Positions 1-6,517 of a stretch of 13,700 bases of DNA are shown here, in pieces. The translations under genes and the position numbers were made by a program. The DNA is taken from positions 1-13,700 of the forward strand of contig PMNG01000080.1 in the NCBI GenBank assembly GCA_003162615.1, given 5' to 3'. Numbering within the stretch: the first letter of the stretch is position 1; each line of letters begins with the position of its first letter. The notes below the pieces were generated by a model. The model did not search any database. It had not been told where the DNA came from and saw only the letters and a list, made by a program, of their open reading frames with translations. This DNA comes from Methanothrix sp. Its GTDB lineage: Archaea > Halobacteriota > Methanosarcinia > Methanotrichales > Methanotrichaceae.

Positions 1-1
1 A

Positions 2-181
2 TTTGGAATCGTTATACTAGTTATGGGAATTGGAATGGGCCTATTGTGGCTTACGCTCACAATAGCGGTTGCGTATCTCATATACAAACTGATCAAAAGT
101 GAAAAGATACTCGTATCGAGCAGGTCAGTTGTCAGAAGTGCAGAGGACATTCTGTCTGAAGGGTATGCAAGGGTGAGTTGA
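2..181 (+). CDS. C-terminal end of an unidentified membrane protein (partial)
   Basis: An open frame runs in from the left edge and stops with TGA at 179-181, giving 59 residues. The first ~28 residues are a strongly hydrophobic segment rich in Leu, Ile, Val and Gly (containing GMGLLWLTLTIAVAYLIYKL), which reads as one transmembrane helix. It is followed by a short charged tail (KSEKILVSSRSVVRSAED...) with positive residues just after the helix, so the tail is probably cytoplasmic. The start and most of the protein lie outside the window, and no family can be named. The frame is supported by the coherent helix plus polar tail; the other two plus frames give no such pattern. Confidence 0.55.
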   Translation, partial: FGIVILVMGIGMGLLWLTLTIAVAYLIYKLIKSEKILVSSRSVVRSAEDILSEGYARVS

Positions 182-640
182 CTAGAGAGCAGTATATACA
201 AATGAAAGAAGACCTATAGAAGGCCATATGAGCGTTTATTCTCGCGATTTAATCAAGGCCGTACCACATCTTCAAATCGTTAAAACGCCAATATAAGAGC
301 TTGGGCAAAAGCCGCGAAAACACCTATCTAACATACCTCACGAACTTTTGCCCTTTTCCATACCGCATATTGCGTTCAATGGCTTCTCTGGTTCTAGACA
401 TGCAACCAGAATGTCTCGAGAATACATGGACAGCGCCAGATTTTTTATTCCACCTTGCTTTTTATAGTATAGAAACATTCTATAGACGTTATTCTTATCC
501 CAGCATTTCCCTTAATCGGTATAGAACAAGGGAATCCGATCTCCAATCTGGATCTTGGGACGAATCTTAAGATATGTCTTTAGGGTCTCTTATCATGATT
601 AAAAATTCGAATAATATGTGATGTAGTTGAGTGCGTAGAA
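182..640. other. AT-rich intergenic region, no supported gene
   Basis: This spacer of about 460 bp lies between the end of the membrane-protein gene and the terminator of the deoxyhypusine synthase gene. An open frame at 301-570 (TTG start) has no SD, no recognisable domain and an odd composition, so I do not call it. The region holds several TATA-like stretches and a perfect 7-bp inverted repeat at 468-484 (TATAGAA, 3-nt loop, TTCTATA). The word TATAGAA also occurs at 215-221 and near 521. No tRNA cloverleaf or convincing C/D box pair was seen. Confidence 0.5.
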
Positions 641-679
641 AAATTATGCAAAGAGCGTATAAGTGTTTTGAATACGCTC
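636..679 (-). terminator. Hairpin plus T-rich tract ending the deoxyhypusine synthase gene
   Basis: GAGCGTAT (653-660) and ATACGCTC (672-679) form a perfect 8-bp stem with an 11-nt loop. On the minus strand the stem starts at the stop codon of the gene (TGA at 678-680) and is followed by TTTGCATAATTTTTC. This is the shape of a factor-independent terminator. Archaeal termination usually needs only the T-tract, so the role of the hairpin (termination, or protection of the 3' end) is inferred. Confidence 0.6.
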
Positions 680-1709
680 ATCTTCTCTTGTATTCGAGCT
701 TCAGGCCCGACTCAGTCCAATCATAAACCGGGCAGCTCTTTCGCACATGGGCCGAGGCTTTTAAGGCCTGGACTATCACAGGCACAGTTATAGTGGCATC
801 GGAGAAGACCTGCACTTTGCTTGCCTCCTTGGCCACCTTGCCCCAGGAGACTGCCTCCTCAAAAGTACAGCCAGAAAGCCCACCCCAGTGCGGCGCATCT
901 GTAGTGTACTGAATTGCATAGCTGTGGCCACCCGAGTAGTTGCCGATCAGTTCTGCTATCACTTCCGTCTGTTGTATGAAGTTCTTAGGAACGCCTCCGC
1001 CGATGTAGATCACGCCCGTTTTGGCGGATTTCTCCACCATTTGCGTGATCTCGTCCACGTCCTTGATCTGATCTACCATGACTTTTTGGCCTTCACGGTA
1101 GGCTATGACCATCCCTATTCCCCAGGAGCTGTCTCCCAGAGCCGGAACGAATATAGGCACATTTGCTTTGTGCGCGGCCCCAAGGATCGTCGTATCGGGC
1201 AGATCCTTGCCCACCATGTACATGAGCTCACGCGAAGAGTAGCGACGCTCTTTGCTCAGAGCCTTCACGAAGTCGGATATGTAATTGTCGGCCTTGTGCA
1301 GCTCTATCTCAGATACGAAGACGTCATAGATCCTGTCGATCTTGCTCTCATTAAGGTAGGCGTCATCTGCGCACGCGCTCCCATGGTAGTGGACTATTCC
1401 CAGACCCTCGCATAGGTCGTGAAAGAGGTTTGCTCCAGTGCTAACAAGGCAGTCTACAAAGCGCTCTCTAATCAGGTAGGCTATGAACTCTCCCAAGCCA
1501 GCGGGCACCATTGCCCCAGCTAGGCCGAGGAAGATTGTCACATCCTCGTCAAGCATGCGTTCCCATACGCGCAGTGACGCCCCTAGCTGCCCACCCTGAA
1601 ACCCCATGCAACTCATGTCGTTAACAAGATCGGCTACGTCCCGGTCTTTCACGGGTATTGTAGTCCTTATCTTCTCGTTGTCGCATATGAAGCCATGACC
1701 GTGATCCAT
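678..1709 (-). CDS. dhs: Deoxyhypusine synthase
   Basis: This 343-residue enzyme catalyses the NAD-dependent transfer of a 4-aminobutyl group to a lysine of translation factor aIF5A, the first step of hypusine formation. Visible family signatures are an N-terminal MGFQGGQLG-type segment (35-43), TIFLGLAGAMVPAG (58-71), VSTGANLFHD (89-98, NAD site), HYHGS (107-111), the glycine-rich YIGGGVPKNF (235-244), and EEAVSWGK (284-291), whose Lys291 matches the lysine that forms the enzyme-substrate imine in characterised enzymes. Length is normal for archaeal members. The ATG start has an SD (GAGGG) 5-6 nt upstream. The gene is divergent from speA, which makes agmatine; some archaea (Haloferax) use agmatine rather than spermidine as the aminobutyl source. 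The substrate in this organism is an inference. A DHS-like paralogue of other function is possible but the active-site motif argues against it. Confidence 0.93.
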   Translation of the reverse strand: MDHGHGFICDNEKIRTTIPVKDRDVADLVNDMSCMGFQGGQLGASLRVWERMLDEDVTIFLGLAGAMVPAGLGEFIAYLIRERFVDCLVSTGANLFHDLCEGLGIVHYHGSACADDAYLNESKIDRIYDVFVSEIELHKADNYISDFVKALSKERRYSSRELMYMVGKDLPDTTILGAAHKANVPIFVPALGDSSWGIGMVIAYREGQKVMVDQIKDVDEITQMVEKSAKTGVIYIGGGVPKNFIQQTEVIAELIGNYSGGHSYAIQYTTDAPHWGGLSGCTFEEAVSWGKVAKEASKVQVFSDATITVPVIVQALKASAHVRKSCPVYDWTESGLKLEYKRR

Positions 1710-1731
1710 ATTATCCCTCTGAAGGATGTTC

Positions 1732-1763
1732 TTGCAGATTCCTGCAAAGCTGTCCTCTGACAG
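1732..1763 (-). promoter_or_regulatory. Two tandem small hairpins upstream of deoxyhypusine synthase
   Basis: TTGCAG-ATTC-CTGCAA (1732-1747) is a perfect 6-bp stem with a 4-nt loop. Two bases later, CTGTC-CTCT-GACAG (1750-1763) is a perfect 5-bp stem with a 4-nt loop. The first lies 22 bp upstream of the start codon, inside the likely mRNA leader. The second straddles the transcription start predicted from the TATA-like box at 1780-1787, so it may act at the DNA or the RNA level. No known riboswitch is recognised. Confidence 0.35.
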
Positions 1764-1779
1764 AAAACAGCTTGTATAC

Positions 1780-1787
1780 GTTTAAAG
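1780..1787 (-). promoter_or_regulatory. Candidate TATA box for deoxyhypusine synthase
   Basis: On the minus strand CTTTAAAC sits about 75 bp upstream of the start codon. A start about 25 bp downstream would fall near 1757-1759, giving a leader of about 50 nt. The call rests on sequence similarity only. Confidence 0.35.
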
Positions 1788-1826
1788 ATTATCCATCCCA
1801 ACAAAGCGCCGATTTTCCAAGAAACC

Positions 1827-1840
1827 GGAGGTGATAGCTC
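1827..1840 (+). repeat. 14-nt direct repeat, copy 1, upstream of the speA TATA box
   Basis: GGAGGTGATAGCTC here matches 13 of 14 positions with GGAGATGATAGCTC at 1909-1922. This copy ends 11 bp before the TATA box at 1852-1859, a usual place for an activator or BRE-overlapping regulator site. It also contains a perfect complement to the 16S anti-SD (GGAGGTGAT), but the only ATG nearby (1846) opens a 9-codon frame. Confidence 0.55.
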
Positions 1841-1851
1841 TTTACATGGGA

Positions 1852-1859
1852 TTTATATA
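1852..1859 (+). promoter_or_regulatory. TATA box of the speA promoter
   Basis: TTTATATA is a near-consensus archaeal TATA box. Transcription would start near 1884, giving a leader of about 125 nt before the speA ATG. A second TATA-like string (ATATAAA, 1962-1968) nearer the gene could give a short leader instead. Confidence 0.55.
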
Positions 1860-1908
1860 CCAAAAGGGCCCCTAAATCCAGATTCGGTATCATTGACAGG
1901 ACTTCTAG

Positions 1909-1922
1909 GGAGATGATAGCTC
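1909..1922 (+). repeat. 14-nt direct repeat, copy 2, in the predicted speA leader
   Basis: GGAGATGATAGCTC is the second copy of the element at 1827-1840, offset by 82 bp and differing at one base. It lies about 25 nt after the predicted transcription start, so it could be an operator or an RNA element. It also provides SD-like purines ahead of a short ORF beginning at 1913 or 1925. Confidence 0.55.
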
Positions 1923-1924
1923 GT

Positions 1925-2023
1925 ATGTCCAATATCAAAGAATTCGTCTCATGTGCTGGGGATATAAACGGCGAAGATTTTTCCAAGCTATGCTGTGAGG
2001 TCAGAACCAATGTGGAAGGTTGA
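1925..2023 (+). other. Possible short upstream ORF overlapping the speA start
   Basis: ATG at 1925 (or, in frame, ATG at 1913) opens a frame of 32 (or 36) codons ending TGA at 2021-2023. The peptide begins MSNIKEFVSCAGD and contains an adjacent Cys pair. It runs past the speA ATG at 2010 in another frame, overlapping it by 14 nt. Purines GGGAG lie about 12 nt before the 1925 ATG. If translated, it could control access of ribosomes to speA, as upstream ORFs do for polyamine genes in eukaryotes. No homologue is recognised and it may simply be leader sequence. Confidence 0.25.
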
Positions 2024-3941
2024 GGATTCCATCGACCTCTACGGAGTTGAGAATTGGGGCAACGGCTATTTTTCTGTTAATGATAAAGGCAATATAATCA
2101 TCCTTCCTAACAAGGACCGATCTCGTAGCGTAGACGCGATGGACCTCATCAAAGAGATTGAGAAATCCAAAGATCTGGAGTTTCCCGTTCTATTACGCTT
2201 TCCACAGATGCTGGAAGACAGGATTGACGAGATCACGGGATCATTCTTGGGAGCTATTGAGGAGTTTTCCTACAAGGGCACTTATCAGCCCATATTTCCC
2301 ATGAAGGTTAACCAAAGGAAAGAGGTCATCGAGTACATCATTAAGTATGGAGCCCAGTATAAAATCGGCCTTGAGGTGGGCACTAAGGCAGAGCTGTTGG
2401 CAGCACTGTCCCTGGGCCTGCCGAAGGATGCCCTTCTTATCTGCAACGGGTACAAGGACGAGGATTATCTGCGCCTGGCCCTGAGCGTCCACAGCGTCAA
2501 TAATATTGTAATAGTTGTAGACCTCTTTGAGGAAGCCAACGACATCCTGAAGTACGCGGAGGAGATGGGCATAACCCCCAGAATCGGCATGAGGGTAAAG
2601 CTCTTTGCCAGGGGCTCGGGTCGCTGGGTTGAATCGGGAGGAGAGTCGGCTAAGTTCGGTCTGTCTACAAGCGAGGCCTTGGAACTGATGAAGATGCTGC
2701 GAGAGAAGGGGCTCTTGGATAGTCTTAAGATGATCCACTTCCACATCGGTTCGCAGATTACTGACATAAGGACCATCAAGAACGCTATGAACGAGGCGGC
2801 CAGAATCTACGCCAAAGCTCGCAAGATGGCTGAGATCGAGTACCTGAACGTCGGCGGCGGTCTTTCCGTAGACTACAACGGTTCCAACACTGCAACGCCT
2901 TCGAGCGCCAATTACTCTCTCCAGGAGTACGCCAACGACGTTGTTTATGCCATACAGAAGATCTGCGAAGAAGAAGAGGTTTCCTGCCCAACTATTGTCT
3001 CCGAGAGTGGAAGAGCCATAGCTGCCTATCACGCCATGCTCATCTTCAAAGTAATAGGAAAGAAGAACGCCAAGGACTCTTTGCTGAAGTCCCGGGAAAC
3101 CGAGGACCCCATACAGATCGAGGATCTCTGCTGTGCCTTCAAGGAGATCGACATCGATAACTACAAAGAGCACTATCATGACGCTCTGCAGTACAGGGAT
3201 GAGCTTTACGATTCATTCATTCTGGGCAACATCGGCCTGGAGGAGAGGGCCAAAGGAGAAACGCTCTTCTGGATGGTCTGCAAGAAGGCAGCCTTACTGG
3301 CCAAGCAGACAGAGGACGATTCTGAGGAATTCCAGGAGCTTAAGAAGCTGGTGAGCCAGAAGTACATCGGCAACTTCTCCCTATTCCAATCCGTTCCCGA
3401 CATGTGGGGCGTGGAGCAGATCTTTCCCACTATTCCTCTGCACCGGCACAACGAGATGCCCAGCGAACGCGGCCGGATAGTGGACATCACGTGCGACTCG
3501 GACGGCGAAGTCAAGCGGTACGCTGGCGATAGCGAGGGCCTGGAGTACCTGGAGATGCACACGCTCATGGAGGGCGAGGATTACTACATGGGCATCTTCC
3601 TTCTGGGTGCATACCAGGATACGCTGGGAGACTTTCACAACCTGCTGGGAAGTGCCCACGAAGTGCACGTTATGGTAGAAGGGGACAACTGGTACATCTG
3701 CCAGAAAGTGGAAGGTGACACCTGCAGGAAGCTGCTGGACTTCTTCAACTATGAAACCAAGGACTACATCTGGGAGATCATGGACCGATGCGTAGAGAAG
3801 AAGCAGTGCATCGACAAGAAGGAGCTGGAGCAGATCGAGGCACAGCTCAACAGGACGCTGAAGGGTTACACCTACTTCATCACCAAGCCCAATGGGCACT
3901 TTAAAGATAAAGAGTTGGAACAAGGCGTGCCTCATGGCTAA
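2010..3941 (+). CDS. speA: Biosynthetic arginine decarboxylase, bacterial SpeA type
   Basis: This 643-residue PLP enzyme of fold type III decarboxylates arginine to agmatine, the precursor of putrescine and spermidine and of agmatine-modified products. It aligns by eye with bacterial SpeA along its whole length: an N-terminal WKVEDSIDLYGVENWG start, FPMKVNQ (Lys99, PLP Schiff base), a GLEVGTKAELL segment, HFHIGSQ (His245), GGG (282-284), SESGR (331-335), NFSLFQSVPDMWG, and ITCDSDG with Cys495, the catalytic Cys contributed across the dimer. E. coli SpeA is of similar length. I chose the ATG at 2010 because GAGGTC lies 8 nt upstream; the in-frame GTG at 1995 would add five residues and has no clear SD. 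Most archaea use small pyruvoyl-dependent arginine decarboxylases, so this type suggests an old transfer from bacteria. Codon use does not obviously differ from its neighbours. Confidence 0.93.
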   Translation: MWKVEDSIDLYGVENWGNGYFSVNDKGNIIILPNKDRSRSVDAMDLIKEIEKSKDLEFPVLLRFPQMLEDRIDEITGSFLGAIEEFSYKGTYQPIFPMKVNQRKEVIEYIIKYGAQYKIGLEVGTKAELLAALSLGLPKDALLICNGYKDEDYLRLALSVHSVNNIVIVVDLFEEANDILKYAEEMGITPRIGMRVKLFARGSGRWVESGGESAKFGLSTSEALELMKMLREKGLLDSLKMIHFHIGSQITDIRTIKNAMNEAARIYAKARKMAEIEYLNVGGGLSVDYNGSNTATPSSANYSLQEYANDVVYAIQKICEEEEVSCPTIVSESGRAIAAYHAMLIFKVIGKKNAKDSLLKSRETEDPIQIEDLCCAFKEIDIDNYKEHYHDALQYRDELYDSFILGNIGLEERAKGETLFWMVCKKAALLAKQTEDDSEEFQELKKLVSQKYIGNFSLFQSVPDMWGVEQIFPTIPLHRHNEMPSERGRIVDITCDSDGEVKRYAGDSEGLEYLEMHTLMEGEDYYMGIFLLGAYQDTLGDFHNLLGSAHEVHVMVEGDNWYICQKVEGDTCRKLLDFFNYETKDYIWEIMDRCVEKKQCIDKKELEQIEAQLNRTLKGYTYFITKPNGHFKDKELEQGVPHG

Positions 3942-3954
3942 CCTTGATATTTTA

Positions 3955-3980
3955 GAGCAACATTGCCATTTTTTGTCTAT
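3955..3980 (+). terminator. Weak T-rich terminator after speA
   Basis: A T6 run (3969-3974) follows a 4-bp GCAA/TTGC hairpin, 28 bp after the speA stop, and another T-rich stretch follows it. This fits archaeal T-tract termination. The rest of the 182-bp convergent spacer up to 4123 shows no gene. Confidence 0.35.
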
Positions 3981-4123
3981 ATTTGAGTATTTCAACATAG
4001 TGGGGTAATCGAACTGTTAAAACAGGCAAAATATCACTCTGTGAGGGTTAGCCATTTACAGATCTTTAACTTCCCGATGTATTGCCATCCCGTCAAGAAA
4101 TGATTGTTTTTGTAGGTTTCATA

Positions 4124-5569
4124 TCACACAGTTCTAGCGCATCTGCCTGTGGCCAACACGGCCGATGCCCCAGGCCTGGCCAGCTCCTCCTCCAGAATAC
4201 ACCGGATCTCATCTTCCGAAAGAGGGAGCCGGATCGAGCGGGTGGGCACCAGAGCCTCCAGAAGACAGGTTAGATCCGGTGCTTCCTGGCCGCCGGTGGT
4301 AGCTGCTACTCCGTTCTTGAGCAAAACCACTAGAACGCTTCTCCTCTGCCAGACTGCGTTCACGAGGCCAGCTAGGCCGGTGTGAGCAAGGGCAAAATCG
4401 CCGATCAGGGCAACTCCTTTTTTCCGGAAGCCAGAAGCCACTCCGATGGACGACCCAAGGCCGTAGACAACGTCCACAGAACTGTATGGCTCACGAGTCG
4501 CGCGGATGGCACAGCCTGCATCACCCGCAACGGGCACTTCCAATCTTCCCAGAGCCTTGTATAGGGGAATAAAAGGACAATCGTCACAGATCCCCTTGTA
4601 GCCTCGGTTCGCCACGTGTTCATAAACAGAAGGCTCGCCCTCTGTCCTATTTTCAAGGTCTGATAGCGCCTTGACCAAGTCGGATCTATTCAGGGAACCG
4701 AATGGCAGATGACCGGTCAGCTTTCCTCTGACTTTCGGGCTCATTTTCAACTGGAACTCAATGAAGGGATCGGACTCCTCCGCTACCAGGACCAGACGAT
4801 GGCCATCGATAAAACGTCGGATCAACTTCAAGGGCATAGGATGGGCATACCCCAGAGATAAAACAGAGACTCCCAGACCTTCGCCCAAAGCGGCAGGAAA
4901 CCCACTGGCGATTATCCCAACATCCCCGGATGTCTGGAGAAGGTTGAGATGCGTGACCTCAGAAGCTTCTTGTGCCAGATGTTGCACTTCCAGGTGGAGC
5001 TTCTGGTGCCGCCCACGAGCGGTCAGATCCCAGGCCGTCCTATCGAATACCTGGCCTGTTACATTTAAGGGTGTTAGTGGTGGAGCTTGACCTTTCGCAG
5101 ACATCAGGCGGTGAGTAATCCTGACGATCACGGGAATCCTCAGGTTCTCCGATAGCCGATATGCCTCATGAATAGAACCGTAGAGCGCAGCAGGATCTTT
5201 AGGGTCCAGGACCGGCAACCCTGTCAGGGGGCCGTAGAACCGGCTGTCCATCTCAGATTGTGATCCTTTGGGGCCCAGGTCGTCTCCTACGATTACTACT
5301 AGGCCCGACCCAATTGTGTGAGTGGTTGAGATAACCAGAGGGTCCGCTAAAACGTTCATGCCCATTTGTTTAACCACAACCAAAGAGCGCGCGCCAGTAG
5401 CCGAGGCTCCCAGGGCCATCTCCAGAGCAACCTTCTCGTTGACGACGATCTCGGCGCCCAAAGCATCTGCCAATTCGGTTATGGGGTAACCTGGGACATA
5501 AGTGATGACCTCAACCTCGGCATCCCTCACTGCAAGCCTGACGGCATCGAGGCCGGTAAATCCTTCCAT
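4124..5569 (-). CDS. IorA-like thiamine pyrophosphate enzyme lacking the ferredoxin domain
   Basis: This 481-residue protein resembles the alpha subunit of indolepyruvate:ferredoxin oxidoreductase. The N-terminal pyrimidine-binding domain shows YVPGYPITEL (24-33), NEKVALE (44-50) with Glu45 in the place of the TPP-activating glutamate, and SQSEMDSRFYG (103-113). The C-terminal TPP domain shows ICDDCP (327-332, matching the CxxCPH region of IorA), GDAGC (349-353), GLGSSIGVASGF (370-381), and a GD (390-391) to KN (418-419) Mg/TPP motif 28 residues apart, in the segment GDFALAHTGLAGLVNAVW. Canonical IorA has about 100-150 further residues carrying two 4Fe-4S clusters; here the chain ends soon after the TPP domain. 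No iorB gene is present in the window. Its ATG overlaps the MMP11 stop (TGATG), so the two are translationally coupled. It is probably a 2-oxoacid decarboxylase/oxidoreductase-like enzyme with an unknown substrate. Confidence 0.8.
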   Translation of the reverse strand: MEGFTGLDAVRLAVRDAEVEVITYVPGYPITELADALGAEIVVNEKVALEMALGASATGARSLVVVKQMGMNVLADPLVISTTHTIGSGLVVIVGDDLGPKGSQSEMDSRFYGPLTGLPVLDPKDPAALYGSIHEAYRLSENLRIPVIVRITHRLMSAKGQAPPLTPLNVTGQVFDRTAWDLTARGRHQKLHLEVQHLAQEASEVTHLNLLQTSGDVGIIASGFPAALGEGLGVSVLSLGYAHPMPLKLIRRFIDGHRLVLVAEESDPFIEFQLKMSPKVRGKLTGHLPFGSLNRSDLVKALSDLENRTEGEPSVYEHVANRGYKGICDDCPFIPLYKALGRLEVPVAGDAGCAIRATREPYSSVDVVYGLGSSIGVASGFRKKGVALIGDFALAHTGLAGLVNAVWQRRSVLVVLLKNGVAATTGGQEAPDLTCLLEALVPTRSIRLPLSEDEIRCILEEELARPGASAVLATGRCARTV

Positions 5570-6468
5570 CAGGCCCCTGGAATCACTGACTCATCAGACC
5601 TGGAAAAGTAAGGCAGAGCAGCTACAGCTCCGATCAGGCCCCGACCGTCTATGGCGATCTCCGCGCCCGCCGCCTTGACGGCGGACAATGCATCCTCGTA
5701 TGTCAATCGCTCCTGCTTGCACCGGAGGGCATATGGCATTAGAATCGCGGGGTCAAAGCCCCGATAAACGGCCATGCCTGTGTTCTCAGATACGCTGTAC
5801 TCCTGGAGGAGCGCCTTGAAGTCCTCCAGAAAGCCTTCGGTCTTGCCGGGTAGACAGGCGAACTCCACTGCAGTCGATACGCAGTTCTGGGTCTTGGTGG
5901 GCACAGGGAAGAGTTGGACCAACGAGTGAGAGATATACCTCGCCTCATGCCTGTCCACCTCGGAGGCTATATTGTGGATCAGGCACCATGTGGCTCCGGT
6001 GGTCTTATTGTCAGTATCATCCACGCCGATGACAACTCGCTCCCTTCTTGGAACAACTATGGTGCCCCTGGCCACCTTTCCACCGCCGCTCTCAGTCACT
6101 TCATAGCGTTGCACATCTCCCGCCTTAGCCCGTGTAAGGGTAGCTCCCACGCCTCCTCCACCTAAGCCGGCATAGGTTATCTCTATCTCGTCGCCCTTCA
6201 CCTGAACAGATTCTATTCCCGCCGACCTCTTGGAGGATACAAGATCCAGATCCACTGTCCCTGGCCGGACTACGTAGCGGAACCACTCGCCCAAAGCCCG
6301 TGAGCTTTGAATCAATGGTCCCTTGGTGTAATGGTACCTGGCCCATGCTGATCCACCGTAGCAGGTGGACCGCTCCAGGATCTCAACCAGATCTCCGTCA
6401 GGGTCTGCTATGGCATGAATTTGCTTATAAACCACGACGTAGGGGTCTCTCAGGTTATGCACAGTCAT
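5569..6468 (-). CDS. Methanogenesis marker protein 11 (TiaS-related)
   Basis: This 299-residue protein is recognised as the MMP11 family, found in methanogens and of unknown function. Residues 145-210 contain VIGVDDTDN with DDTD at 150-153, followed by GATWCLIHNIA, LFPVPTKTQN (186-195) and CVSTAVEF. This is the same layout as the catalytic start of TiaS, which uses ATP and agmatine to modify tRNA-Ile2 C34. The N-terminal ~140 residues carry a glycine-rich GLGGGGVGA (101-109) and are not those of TiaS. The zinc-ribbon and OB-fold end of TiaS is absent, so it is unlikely to be TiaS itself. The ATG at 6468 has GAGGA directly against it. The in-frame GTG at 6462 would put this SD 7 nt away and may be the true start. 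It lies 49 bp after truD and is coupled to the IorA-like gene. Confidence 0.82.
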   Translation of the reverse strand: MTVHNLRDPYVVVYKQIHAIADPDGDLVEILERSTCYGGSAWARYHYTKGPLIQSSRALGEWFRYVVRPGTVDLDLVSSKRSAGIESVQVKGDEIEITYAGLGGGGVGATLTRAKAGDVQRYEVTESGGGKVARGTIVVPRRERVVIGVDDTDNKTTGATWCLIHNIASEVDRHEARYISHSLVQLFPVPTKTQNCVSTAVEFACLPGKTEGFLEDFKALLQEYSVSENTGMAVYRGFDPAILMPYALRCKQERLTYEDALSAVKAAGAEIAIDGRGLIGAVAALPYFSRSDESVIPGA

Positions 6469-6517
6469 TCCTCGTAACGGCTTTCGAGTTTTAGGTCGAC
6501 GTTTCTATCATGGATGA

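Noticed and set aside
301..570. 89-residue open frame with TTG start in the left spacer
   Set aside because: No SD, no recognisable motif, a composition unlike a folded protein, and AT-rich spacer context. I treat it as chance.
888..1415. 175-residue frame antisense to deoxyhypusine synthase
   Set aside because: Shadow of a gene whose active-site motif is intact on the minus strand.
1831..1875. 9-codon frame after the perfect SD-like GGAGGTGAT
   Set aside because: It lies upstream of and across the TATA box, so it would not be on the speA transcript; the purines are better explained as part of the direct repeat.
1789..2010. 73-residue minus-strand frame in the dhs-speA spacer
   Set aside because: It runs against the speA promoter, has no SD and no recognised sequence.
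2241..3179. 312-residue frame antisense to speA
   Set aside because: It lies wholly inside a well-supported gene; the speA frame carries all the family motifs and the antisense translation shows none.
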